Below, piece by piece: positions 9,024-17,202 of a stretch of DNA of 64,000 nucleotides. This DNA is from Kitasatospora indigofera. GTDB taxonomy: Bacteria > Actinomycetota > Actinomycetes > Streptomycetales > Streptomycetaceae. Where the stretch lies: positions 146,716 through 210,715 of the forward strand of contig NZ_BNBO01000001.1 of NCBI RefSeq assembly GCF_014655955.1, read 5' to 3'. The translations under genes were made by a program, and so were the position numbers. Numbering within the stretch: the first letter of the stretch is position 1; each line of letters starts with the position of its first letter. The notes beneath the pieces were generated by a model. That model searched no databases, had not been told where the DNA came from, and saw nothing but the letters and a program-made list of their open reading frames with translations.

Positions 9024-9434
9024 TGACCCTCCTGGTCGGTCGGGGCAATGGTCACGGGACGAGGTGCCGGGAGTCAAGCGAGCCAAGAACTTCTGAGTTG
9101 CACGCCGCGCGAGAAGGCTCCTGCACGACGGGAGGCCGCAGCGGTTGTCCTGCAGCATCACCCACGCCGAGGCGTTCATGGCGAGCATCGCGCCAACCGT
9201 TGCGGCAGTGGGTGGGATGTCGCCCAAGGGGTGTCCCGCTTCTCCAGGCGGCCCGGCGGTGGAGGCGTGTCGGTGGGGCCTGAGACACTCCGGTTCTTGC
9301 TGATCAAGGGATGGCGACGGCCACCGCCGACAGCGGTTGTCCGGGCGCCGGCCGGTCGTCCACCGGCTTGACGAGGAGGGTGAATTGATCGAGGAAGAGA
9401 TCCTGGGAACAAGGAAGCGCACCGGGGGTGGGCG
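9024..9434. other. About 410 bases without a confident gene
   Basis: No frame here looks like an intact gene. A 12-bp direct repeat CAGCGGTTGTCC occurs at 9139-9150 and 9331-9342. In the plus frame from 9304 to 9438 the sequence ends with HRLDEEGELIEEEILGTRKR, a charged tail that could be the last part of a lost upstream gene preceding the immunity-like gene. Confidence 0.4.
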
Positions 9435-9974
9435 TTGATTCTCCGAGTGAACATAGCGGGCGACGAGTACCGTCCGACGCGCCCGGATGACATTGTCGGC
9501 CTCATCTCGGAGGCTTTCCGGTCGATCACACCGCAGGAAGTCTCTCCCGGCGTCCACTCCGCCGCCACTCAGGCCTGGTTCACCGTCAGTGAGCCGGACG
9601 CCCGAAGCCCCAGTGCATACCTTCGCGTCACAGCGGACGAGCGAAGCGGCTACGGGGCCCTCAGTTGGTGGTCCAGCGTGCAGACCGGCGGAATGTACGA
9701 CTTCTTCTGGCTCTCCGACAACCCGGACCCGGCCTGTTCGGGGCCCGAACTGATAGCGGATCCGGGCTCCGGCGAGTGCTACGAACCAGCCAGCGCCCTG
9801 CCACTCGCACAGGTCAGGGCCGCGATCGAGGAGTACTGCGCATCCGACACCGGCGAACGCCCCACGTGCATCGGCTGGGTCACCGGAGAATTCGACGGCG
9901 CGCGCCACGACGGACCGCGATTCAACCAGTGGCTCGATGCCTTCCCCCGAGAATCAAGACGAAGCCCGAGCTGA
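9435..9974 (+). CDS. Imm1-like immunity protein
   Basis: A 179-residue soluble protein. The central segment (residues about 45-85: AWFTVSEP, then SGYGALSWWSS and an aromatic DFFWLSDN) matches the Imm1 pattern, a family that protects against secreted deaminase-type toxins of polymorphic toxin systems. The C-terminal VRAAIEEYCASDTGERPTCIGW continues the domain. Start TTG at 9435 follows a G-rich stretch. No intact toxin gene adjoins it, so it may be an orphan immunity gene. Family assignment is by pattern recognition only. Confidence 0.55.
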   Translation: MILRVNIAGDEYRPTRPDDIVGLISEAFRSITPQEVSPGVHSAATQAWFTVSEPDARSPSAYLRVTADERSGYGALSWWSSVQTGGMYDFFWLSDNPDPACSGPELIADPGSGECYEPASALPLAQVRAAIEEYCASDTGERPTCIGWVTGEFDGARHDGPRFNQWLDAFPRESRRSPS

Positions 9975-10093
9975 TTCGACCGCCGGTTCGATGCCTCGGC
10001 GGGCACGGCTGACGGTCAGCTGCTCATCGGGGCAAGCGGCGGCTCATGCCTGTCCCGCAATGATCCAGGGGCTGAAGCGCTCTGCGGGAACTG

Positions 10094-10671
10094 GTGGACC
10101 AGCAGCTCCGGGCGGGTCCCGCCGACTACAACCGGGTCTTGTGCGACCTCCTCGCGCTCGAAGGGCAGTACCACTGGTGTGTTGCTCTGGAGGACTTCAC
10201 CGACGACTTCTACGCCGTGACTTGCCCGCATTGCAGCGTGGAGGTGACCGTGGCCGTCGGCGACTACGGCTGCTACTCGGCGGTCCGCGACTGGGATCTG
10301 GGCGACATCGATCGACGTGCGCTGCGGCCCGCGTCGGCTGAGGAACTCGCCGACCCGGGGCGATGGATGCACGCCACGGCTGTCCGTGACGGGCAGTTGC
10401 AACTCGCCGAGGGCATCCGGCATCTGTTCGGCCGAGTGGAGTGCCCACGCTGCGCGAGTGCGTTCAGCTTCGCGGAGGCATACACGATCGCCAGCAGACC
10501 CGGATCTGGGCCGTCTACGGACTGGCCGAGCGGGACGATCCGCGCTGTATCGACGGCGCCGACCGGGTGGGACCCGTCGACGAGTACGAGTCGTGGTCCT
10601 GGATACTCGATGCGCCCTCTCGGTACGAGCAGCGCCTGAGGGAGCGGGAGGCTCCGGCCGCGACCGAGTAG
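10094..10671 (+). pseudogene. Frameshifted, probably 5'-truncated zinc-ribbon protein gene
   Basis: The first frame from GTG 10094 reads ALEGQYHWCVALEDFTDD, then two cysteine pairs (CPHC near residue 44, CPRC near residue 117) typical of a metal-binding ribbon, and becomes low quality after SFAEAYTIA. From about 10492 the +2 frame carries plausible protein (RIWAVYGLAERDDPRCIDG to the TGA at 10671). One extra base near 10492 would join them. Upstream, the frame continues only to a TGA at 10073-10075 with no good start, so the N-terminal part is also missing. The function is unknown. A sequencing error is the alternative for the frameshift. Confidence 0.5.
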
Positions 10672-10975
10672 CTCATGCTCGCCTCCGTGTCCCACTGTGG
10701 GCCGGCTGGTCGTCTCAAGTCATCTGCTCAGGGCAGAGACAGCTCTTGGTCGCCCCGCTCCGGGAACCCTTTGTGATGATTGGCGCCGGCGGACACGGAC
10801 CTCGGATGTCCGGCCGATCGTCCGGGGTCGGAACAGCGTTGTGTCCACTCAATCCGGCCAGGGCCAGCAGGCATCGAGGATGCGGCCGGCGGCGACCGAG
10901 TGCGCGGCGTGCTGAAGCCGCCGGCCGGAGGGTCTCCGGCCGGCGGCATTCACCGGGTGTGCGTCGGACCGGGCG
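10672..10975. other. Intergenic region of about 300 bases
   Basis: I see no gene. Frames on both strands are arginine/serine-rich and lack initiation signals. The only structure is a hairpin at 10918-10946. Confidence 0.5.
10918..10946 (-). terminator. Hairpin terminator of the cellulase gene
   Basis: A perfect 12-bp stem (10918-10929 with 10935-10946) and 5-base loop GGGTC lies 30 bases beyond the stop of the minus-strand cellulase gene. Confidence 0.75.
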
Positions 10976-12466
10976 TCAGACGGCGGTGCAGGCAGCCCCG
11001 TTCAGGGTGAACGCGGTGGGCGTGGGGTTGGCGGCGTTGTAGGTGCCCTGGAAGCCGAAGGCGGTCGAGGCGCCTGCGGCGAGGGTGCCGTTGTAGCCGA
11101 GGTCGGTGGCGGTGACGGCCGCGCCCGACTGGGTGATCTTGGTGTTCCAGAAGCCGGTCACCTTCTGGTCGCCCCCGTAGGTCCACTTGAGCGTCCAGCT
11201 GCCGATCGGGCCGGTGCCGGTGTTCTTGACCGTGACGTCGGCGGTGAAGCCGGTGCTCCAGGTGTTGGTCCGGTAGGCGATCGAGCAGGCGGCGGCGCCG
11301 GCCGTGGGGGTCGCGGTGGCGGTCGGGGTCGCGGTGGGCGTCGTGGTCACCGTGGGCGTCGCCGTCGGGGTCGCGGTGGCGGTCGGCGTGGCCGTCGGCT
11401 GGGGGCTCGGGTCCGCCGCGTTGGCCGCCAGCTGGTAGGCGACGTCCGCCGAGAAGGTGCCCGCGGCGGCGGCGCAGCCGTCGGCCTCACCCGGGGGCTT
11501 CACCCAGAGGAAGGCGTCGATCGCGGCGTCACCGGTGGCGGCGGTCGGGTAGTTGCCGATCGCCCGGCCCGCCGGGTCGCACCAGGCGCCGCCGCCCGCC
11601 GGGCCGTTGCCGTTGCGGCTGGTGTCGATGACGGCGTGCAGGTTGCCGGGGTTGCCCAGGGCGGACAGCACCGACTTGCTGTAACCGACCTCGCCCGCCG
11701 TGGTGTTGAAGTTCGAGACGTTGGTGAAGAAGCCGTTGGCGTTGGCCAGGATCCCGGCGCTGCGCAGCCGGTCGGCCTGGGTGGCGGCGCTGTTCCAGGT
11801 GGAGTGGCCGCCGTCCAGGTAGACCTTCGCGTTGGGAGCGGCGGCGTGGATGGTGGCGCCGGCCCGCGAGAGCGAGGCGAAGCGGTCGGCCTGCTGCTGG
11901 GCGGACAGGCAGGTGGTGAGGGCGATCGAGTCCGGCTCCAGGACGACCAGCGAGGGGCCGCTGCCGAGGCCGGCCGCGAACTTGGCCACCCAGGCGTCGT
12001 ACGAGGCGAGGTCGGGCGCGCCGCCGGCGGAGGCGCCGCCGCAGTCGCGGTTCGGGATCTCGTACACCACCAGCACCGGTACCTGGCCTGCTCCGGCGGC
12101 CGCCGTGGTGATCGTCCGGACATCAGAAGTGACGGTGTCAGGGCGGTAGTTGGCGAACCAGATGCCCTGCGGCTGGCTGGCCACCCGCTTGGAGATCACC
12201 GAGGTCCGGGAGTCGTTCGGATTGGCGGCGACCCACTTGACGACCTTGGAGGCAGGGTCCTTGTAGAACTGCGTTCCGCCGGCCAGGCTGCCCTGGACCG
12301 CGGCGCCGGCGCCGGTCTGGGTGGCCAGCAGGACGGCCGCGGCAGTCGCTCCGGCGGCCAGCGTCAGCAGGGCGGTACGGCGGCGCCGGGGTGCTCCGGG
12401 CTGCTCTTCGGTGGCGCGGCCGTCGGGGGAGGGGGCGGCGCGCCGGACGGGCTCGGGGGTGCTCAT
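10976..12466 (-). CDS. Secreted GH6 cellulase with C-terminal CBM2
   Basis: A 496-residue exported glycoside hydrolase of family 6, expected to cleave beta-1,4-glucan with inversion. A basic RRRR segment precedes a hydrophobic signal (about residues 31-55). The catalytic barrel runs to about residue 355 and includes the family-6 acid motif VVLEPDS and the conserved VIDTSRNGNGP and AWCDPAGRAIG segments. A threonine/proline/alanine linker built of PTATPT-type repeats (about 357-395) leads to a CBM2 cellulose-binding module (ACSIAYRTNTWSTGF through GFWNTKITQSG). ATG at 12466 has GGAGAA upstream. Two CebR-like boxes in the upstream region predict cellobiose/cellotriose-controlled expression. Confidence 0.92.
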   Translation of the reverse strand: MSTPEPVRRAAPSPDGRATEEQPGAPRRRRTALLTLAAGATAAAVLLATQTGAGAAVQGSLAGGTQFYKDPASKVVKWVAANPNDSRTSVISKRVASQPQGIWFANYRPDTVTSDVRTITTAAAGAGQVPVLVVYEIPNRDCGGASAGGAPDLASYDAWVAKFAAGLGSGPSLVVLEPDSIALTTCLSAQQQADRFASLSRAGATIHAAAPNAKVYLDGGHSTWNSAATQADRLRSAGILANANGFFTNVSNFNTTAGEVGYSKSVLSALGNPGNLHAVIDTSRNGNGPAGGGAWCDPAGRAIGNYPTAATGDAAIDAFLWVKPPGEADGCAAAAGTFSADVAYQLAANAADPSPQPTATPTATATPTATPTVTTTPTATPTATATPTAGAAACSIAYRTNTWSTGFTADVTVKNTGTGPIGSWTLKWTYGGDQKVTGFWNTKITQSGAAVTATDLGYNGTLAAGASTAFGFQGTYNAANPTPTAFTLNGAACTAV

Positions 12467-12522
12467 GGGTGTTCTCCGCGTGCTCTCGGGTGGGAGAGAA
12501 TCCAGGACGGTCGAGATGAACG

Positions 12523-12536
12523 TGGGAGCGCTCCCG
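12523..12536. promoter_or_regulatory. CebR-type operator, proximal copy
   Basis: TGGGAGCGCTCCCG differs by one base from the CebR palindrome TGGGAGCGCTCCCA that silences cellulolytic genes in Streptomyces. It lies 57 bases upstream of the cellulase ATG. Confidence 0.85.
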
Positions 12537-12632
12537 CGATCGGGGTCGAGCGTAGCCAAGCCACGGCCTCGGCGTAATCCCTGACGCACGAGAAGTTTTC
12601 TTGCGCCTTCCGCCGCCTTGGGCAACACCTGG

Positions 12633-12646
12633 TGGGAGCGCTCCCG
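12633..12646. promoter_or_regulatory. CebR-type operator, distal copy
   Basis: A second TGGGAGCGCTCCCG, embedded in a 19-base sequence identical to that around the proximal copy (12522-12540 and 12632-12650). The pair is 110 bases centre to centre, compatible with cooperative or looped repression. Confidence 0.8.
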
Positions 12647-12686
12647 CGATCTACGACCACCCGTGCACCCCGGCCGGCCCGGCGCA

Positions 12687-12794
12687 CCGTCCACCCCGTC
12701 CACCCCGGCCGCTGGCGTCCCGGGTACTCCGGCGCCCGGCGGCGGCCATGGGACGGCAGGTGGCCCGGCGGGCCGGGGTGGACGGGGTGGACGG
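12687..12794. repeat. 24-bp perfect inverted repeat with 60-base loop
   Basis: CCGTCCACCCCGTCCACCCCGGCC at 12687-12710 is the exact reverse complement of 12771-12794, and each arm contains GTCCACCCC-type internal duplication. It lies between the cellulase upstream region and the stop of the siderophore-interacting protein gene (12804). It may terminate the latter. Confidence 0.8.
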
Positions 12795-12803
12795 GTGACC
12801 GGC

Positions 12804-13643
12804 TCAGGACGGAACGGTCTCCTGTTCCGCTTCGACCTGGGCGTTCCATGCGCGCTTGGAGGACTGCCAGCCGTCCTCGTCGTGGCCGAGCCGCCAGTAG
12901 CCGGAGACGGAGAGGTCCTCGCGGGGGATGCCGTGCTCCACCCGCAGGAGGGCGCGCAGGTCCTTCACGAAGCCGGCTTCGCCGTGGACGAAGGCGTGCA
13001 CCCGGCCGGCGGGGAAGTCCAGTGCGCGGAGGGTCTCGGTGAGCAGTTCGCCGACCGGGCGCTCGCCGCGGTGCAGCCAGTGGACCTGGGCGGTGGTGTC
13101 GATCTTCTGCTCCTCCTCGGGGCCGCTGATCTCGACGTAGGCGTGGACGTCGGCGTCGCGGGGGAGGGACTCCAGCGCGACGGCGATGGCGGGCAGGGCG
13201 CTCTCGTCGCCGGCGAGCAGGTGCCGGTCGGCGGTGGTGTCGGGCGTGTAGCCGCCGCCGGGGCCCATGAAGCGGACGGTGTCGCCGGGCCGGGCGCGCA
13301 CGGCCCAGGGGCCGGCCAGGCCCTCGTCGCCGTGGACGACGAAGTCGATCGTGAGTTCCCGCAGTTCGGGGTTCCAGGCGCGGACGGTGTAGGTCCGGGT
13401 CACCGGCCACTGGTCGCGGGGGAGGTCCTCGCGGATCCGTTCCAGGTCGAAGGGCTCGGGGTAGGTGACGCCGTCGGCGCCGAACAGGATCTTGACGTAG
13501 TGGTCGGTGCAGGTGCCCGCGGTGAACGCGGCGAGCCCCTCCCCGCCGAGCACCACGCGCTGCATGTGGGGGGTGATCCGCTCGGTGCGCACCACGTGCG
13601 CGGTGTACGGCTTGCGGGGCCTGCGGACCGGACGTTCCGGCAT
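12804..13643 (-). CDS. Siderophore-interacting protein (ferric-siderophore reductase family)
   Basis: A 279-residue SIP/ViuB-type flavoprotein that would reduce imported ferric siderophore with NAD(P)H and release iron. The N-terminal FAD-binding domain has the RTYTVRAW motif (RxYTxR, flavin contact) and a following FVVHGDEGLAGPWA strand/loop. The C-terminal pyridine-nucleotide domain includes HLLAGDESALPAIAVALE and ends in SGYWRLGHDEDGWQ, the usual SIP signature. Start ATG at 13643 with AAGGAGAG upstream. No siderophore biosynthetic gene is adjacent. An iron box was looked for in the leader and not found by eye. Confidence 0.92.
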   Translation of the reverse strand: MPERPVRRPRKPYTAHVVRTERITPHMQRVVLGGEGLAAFTAGTCTDHYVKILFGADGVTYPEPFDLERIREDLPRDQWPVTRTYTVRAWNPELRELTIDFVVHGDEGLAGPWAVRARPGDTVRFMGPGGGYTPDTTADRHLLAGDESALPAIAVALESLPRDADVHAYVEISGPEEEQKIDTTAQVHWLHRGERPVGELLTETLRALDFPAGRVHAFVHGEAGFVKDLRALLRVEHGIPREDLSVSGYWRLGHDEDGWQSSKRAWNAQVEAEQETVPS

Positions 13644-14179
13644 GGACGCTCTCCTTGTGTAGGTGATCGGCGAAGCGGTCCCGTCCCGGTCGGACGGCCG
13701 CGGGCGCGACTCCGGCCGTGAGACTCCGGCCGCGCCGCGCGGAGCCGGCTGCGGCGGGGCCGCCGGAGCAACGGGCAACGGGCGGGGGCGAGAACCGGGC
13801 GGCGCCGGCGTGAGAGCCGACGCAGCGACGACGGCGCCCTCGACGGGAGCCGACGCGGTGACGAAGACCGTCGCGTACTCGGGCCGTCACACGGGACGGA
13901 ACACTCGCCGGCGCTCCCGTGCGGGCCCGGACCGGTGCCCACGGCGACCGGTCGTGACAGGTGGATCGTAGTCCCCGGGAAACCGCCCGCAAACCGCCGC
14001 TGCCTGCAGATTCGTTCAACTTATCTTGCGCTCCCGAGGTCATCCCAGCGGAGCCGTGCCGGGATACGGTGCCCGAGCCCCCACCCCGGATGGCTTGCGC
14101 ACGCCGCAGCGGTCAGGCCTGTCCCTGCACTCCTGCAGCCGGCGCACTTCTCATTCCGCAACCATCGTTAGAGGTATCC
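13644..14179. other. Divergent intergenic region, 536 bases
   Basis: This separates the siderophore-interacting protein gene (minus) and the MFS exporter gene (plus). Frames here are arginine/glycine-rich low-complexity sequence without starts I trust. A less GC-rich patch around 14005-14035 (TTCGTTCAACTTATCTTGCG) could be promoter DNA. No recognisable operator was seen. Confidence 0.5.
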
Positions 14180-15811
14180 ATGCCTGCAACGGCTTCATCC
14201 GCCTCGTCGCGGCCCGCTCCCACGTCGAGCGCTGCCCGGAAGGCCGACGTGACCATCCTGTTGGCCTGTCTCGGTGTGTTCGCCGCCTACCTGCCGGTGG
14301 TCGGCGTCTCGGTGGCCCTGCCGGTCATCCAGCGGGCCCTGGACGCCTCCACCGTCGAACTCCAGTGGGTGACCGACGCGTTCATCCTGCCGACGGCGGC
14401 GCTGCTGCTGACCTGCGGCGTGCTCGGCGAGCGGTACGGCCGGAAGAAGGTCTACACGGCGGGCCTGACCCTCTTCTGCCTCGGCTCCCTGGTGTGCCTG
14501 CTGGCGCCGAACGTCGCCCTCGTCTGCGTCGGCCAGGCGCTCACCGGTGTCGGGGCCGCGGCGCTGCTGCCCGCGACGCTGGCCCTGATCAACCACGTCT
14601 GCCCGGACCACGGCCGGCGGGCCCGTGCGATCGCCCTGTGGACCGCCTCCCTCGGGCTCGGCCTGACCCTCGGGCCCGTCATCAACGGCGTGATCGTCGA
14701 GCACCTCAGCTGGCGCTGGATCTTCCTCCCCGCACTGGTCATCGGGGCGGTCGTCGCGGTCGTCGGCATCTTCCTCCTGGAGGAGACCGGGGCCTCGCGC
14801 ACCCGCCACCTGGACGTGCCCGGACAGCTCCTCGCCGTCGTCGCCATCACCGGACTGGTGTACGGGGTCATCGAGGGCGGCAGCGCCGGCTGGACCACGC
14901 CGAAGGCCCTCGTCGCGTTCGTGGTGGCCGCCGCCGGATTCCTCGCCTTCGTCCTGGTGGAACTGCGCTCGCCCGCCCCGATGCTGGACATGCGCCTGTT
15001 CGCCTCCCGGGGCTTCTCCGGCGCCGCGTTCATCATGGCGGCCACCCTCTTCGCGCAGGTCGGCCTCGTCTTCGCGGTGAGCGAGTACTTCGGGCTGGTC
15101 CACCACGCCTCGACCCTCGACATCGGGCTGCGCCTGCTGGCCCTCAACGGCATCACCGTGCTGGTGGGCCCCTTCGTCGGCCGGCTGATGAACCGCACCA
15201 GCCCCGGCCTGGTCCTGATCACGGGGCTCGTCGTCGGTGGCGTCGGGGCGCTCGGCGTGTGCCTCTTCCACGCGTCGACCGACACGACGACCGCGGCGCT
15301 GCTGATCGCCGTCCTGGGCACCGGCATAGCCCTGGCGATCGCCCCGATCACCACCATCGCGATGAACAGCGTCCCGCGTGAACTCGCCGGTACGGCGGGC
15401 GCGGCGAACAGCGCGCTCCGTCAGATCGGCAGCGCACTCGGCCCCGCCGTCTTCGGCGCCGTCCTCACCGACCGCACGCTGGCCGCCCTGCCCGGGCACC
15501 TCGCCGCGTCCGGGCTGAACCCCGCCGCCCAGGGCAAGGTGGAGGGCCTGGTCTCGCACGTGGGCATCCAGGCGGGCGCCTTCCTGCGGCTCGACACCCC
15601 CGCGGCGACCGGACAGGCGATGTCGGCCTACGGCGCCAGCTTCACGGACGCCCTGCACGTGTGCGCCCTGATCAGCGGTTTCGGCCTGCTGGTCGCGGCG
15701 GGGGTCGGTCTGGTCCTGATCGGTGTCCGTCGGCAGGCCCCCCAGCAGGTGGCGGCCGCGTCCGTGCCCGCGCAGGCCGCGGTGCCGGTCGCGGTGGCCG
15801 ACGAGAGCTGA
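14180..15811 (+). CDS. MFS multidrug exporter, DHA2 family (14 TM)
   Basis: A 543-residue proton-coupled efflux transporter of the EmrB/QacA type. The first helix starts at DVTILLACLGVFAAYLPVVGVSVALPVIQ. Motif A appears as GERYGRKKVY between helices 2 and 3, and motif C-like GLGLTLGPVINGVIV lies in helix 5. About fourteen hydrophobic segments can be counted to residue 525. Start ATG at 14180 with AGAGG upstream; the upstream in-frame extension is noise. Substrate unknown; it is a stand-alone gene ending before a strong terminator. Confidence 0.88.
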   Translation: MPATASSASSRPAPTSSAARKADVTILLACLGVFAAYLPVVGVSVALPVIQRALDASTVELQWVTDAFILPTAALLLTCGVLGERYGRKKVYTAGLTLFCLGSLVCLLAPNVALVCVGQALTGVGAAALLPATLALINHVCPDHGRRARAIALWTASLGLGLTLGPVINGVIVEHLSWRWIFLPALVIGAVVAVVGIFLLEETGASRTRHLDVPGQLLAVVAITGLVYGVIEGGSAGWTTPKALVAFVVAAAGFLAFVLVELRSPAPMLDMRLFASRGFSGAAFIMAATLFAQVGLVFAVSEYFGLVHHASTLDIGLRLLALNGITVLVGPFVGRLMNRTSPGLVLITGLVVGGVGALGVCLFHASTDTTTAALLIAVLGTGIALAIAPITTIAMNSVPRELAGTAGAANSALRQIGSALGPAVFGAVLTDRTLAALPGHLAASGLNPAAQGKVEGLVSHVGIQAGAFLRLDTPAATGQAMSAYGASFTDALHVCALISGFGLLVAAGVGLVLIGVRRQAPQQVAAASVPAQAAVPVAVADES

Positions 15812-16150
15812 CGGCCCGGTACGGCCGCCGGGCAGGGCCGACGAGCTGACGGCCCCGCCCGGCGGCCGCACCTCGTCCGGGAACCCTCCGGCCACCGCGG
15901 TGTTCGGGCCGCCGGCCGCGGCTGCGACGACCGGACTCAGCAGTAGAGCGCCGAGGCCGTCCGGTGGGCCGGGGACGCCTACGACGGCCACGGGCCCGGC
16001 CGCGCCGGTGGCGGTCAGGTGGCGGTCGGTGGGGAGAGACCGGACGTGGCTCGCGCGGGCGGGCCCGGGCCTCTGGCCGGACCGGGGGTTTCGAGGGCAG
16101 GACGAAACCCCCGGTCCGGCCCTGACGGTCGGACGGCGGGGGTTTCGCGG
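15812..16150. other. Convergent intergenic region, about 340 bases
   Basis: This holds no convincing gene. Its one clear element is the terminator at 16076-16120. Confidence 0.5.
16076..16120. terminator. Bidirectional hairpin terminator
   Basis: A perfect 18-bp stem, GCCGGACCGGGGGTTTCG paired with its complement ending at 16120, with a 9-base loop. Because the stem ends in TTTC/GAAA it offers a short T-run in either direction. It separates the convergent MFS and hydrolase-like genes. Confidence 0.85.
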
Positions 16151-16939
16151 TCAGCGGTGGGTGGGCCGGACCGGTTCGGGCGGGTCGGCGAGGGCGCGGT
16201 GGAAGAAGGCCGCCACCGCCGCGGCGGTGTCGTCGGGGCCGGGGCGGTTCTCGGTGTCGGCGAGCAGGACGGAGGCGCGCCCGCCGGCGGCGCTCACCAC
16301 CTGCACGAAGCGGATGCCGTGTTCGGCGGGGAGCTCCGGGTCGTCCAACGGGTGGACCACGAGCAGCGGCACGTCGTTCCCGGTGGCCAGCGCGATCTCG
16401 CTGACCTGGTGCAGGACTTCGGCGTCGGGGTGGCGGCGCGGGGCGGTGCGCGAGCGGCGGTGGGCCGGGCCGGGGGAGAGGTCCGCGCCCCAGGAACCGC
16501 CGATGCCGGCCACCGCCTGGACGCGGGAGCGGAGGTCGGCCGTCCCGTAGGCGGTGAGGGCCGCGAGACAGGCGCCGTCACCGGAGCCGAAGAGGCCGAT
16601 CCGGTCGGTGGCCGGGCCGGTCGTGGTGCTGCCGCTGCGCAGCAGCCGTACGAGGGCGCGAATCGTCTGCAGGGCGTCGTGTCGGTGTGCCGGGGCGGGT
16701 TCGCGGACGGCGGCCACGGCCAGGCCGTGCGCGGCCAGCATCGGTGCCCAGCGTCCGGCGGTCTCGGCCAGGGCCGCCGGGTGTGCGTGCCGGGAGACGT
16801 CGATGACGAGGGGGAGCCGCGGTCCGGCCGCGGTGGGCAGGTGGAGGTCGACGACGGGTGCGGGACGGTGGTTGATGAGGGCGTTCCGTTCGACCCGGGT
16901 GCGGGGCGGTGGCCGGTCGGCGTCGGCAGGGTTGTTCAA
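16151..16939 (-). CDS. Alpha/beta-hydrolase-fold protein with altered nucleophile elbow
   Basis: A 262-residue alpha/beta-hydrolase-like protein. The elbow region reads GLFGSGDGACLAAL; aligned to the usual GxSxGG of this fold, the serine position is glycine, so either a neighbouring serine or aspartate acts or the protein is not a canonical hydrolase. The later segment VPLLVVHPLDDPELPAEHG provides the usual acid-containing loop. TTG at 16939 is used as start, with GAGGAA upstream; no ATG lies in this part of the frame. It is probably co-transcribed with, or downstream of, the transporter gene, separated by a palindrome. Confidence 0.6.
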   Translation of the reverse strand: MNNPADADRPPPRTRVERNALINHRPAPVVDLHLPTAAGPRLPLVIDVSRHAHPAALAETAGRWAPMLAAHGLAVAAVREPAPAHRHDALQTIRALVRLLRSGSTTTGPATDRIGLFGSGDGACLAALTAYGTADLRSRVQAVAGIGGSWGADLSPGPAHRRSRTAPRRHPDAEVLHQVSEIALATGNDVPLLVVHPLDDPELPAEHGIRFVQVVSAAGGRASVLLADTENRPGPDDTAAAVAAFFHRALADPPEPVRPTHR

Positions 16940-17099
16940 GGTCGGTTCCTCGTCCGGGTGTTCCGGGATGGGCGGGCGGCGGCCGCGGAGGGGCGTGCGG
17001 GAACGGTGCTGCCCCGCCCCGAGCGGACGGGGCAGGGCGAGGGCGACCTCACGACGGAAACCTCGACGGCCGGCTTGAGGGAGTGCCGCCCTCCGCCCT

Positions 17100-17135
17100 C
17101 CGCCCTCCGCCCGCCGCGCGGCGGGCGGAGGGCGG
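17100..17135. terminator. 36-bp GC palindrome preceded by CCGCCCT repeats
   Basis: The sequence from 17100 to 17135 is a near-perfect palindrome centred at 17117/17118. CCGCCCT is repeated three times just before and into it. It lies 68 bases beyond the stop of the symporter gene and could terminate that transcript. Confidence 0.65.
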
Positions 17136-17202
17136 CGGACGGTCGGTGGGCCTGCGGAGTGGGCGAGCCCGGGGACCGGGCCCGGGGGAGCGCGTGCTCG
17201 GG

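Noticed and set aside
9024-10975. Insertion sequence or transposase remnants suspected in the decayed island
   Set aside because: No transposase motif, terminal inverted repeat or target-site duplication could be identified by eye.
13663-13971. 102-residue forward frame upstream of the MFS gene
   Set aside because: Gly/Arg/Thr low-complexity sequence without family features or a convincing ribosome binding site.
14195-15991. 598-residue minus-strand open frame opposite the MFS gene
   Set aside because: It lacks any domain and mirrors the transporter codons; long shadow frames are routine at this GC content.
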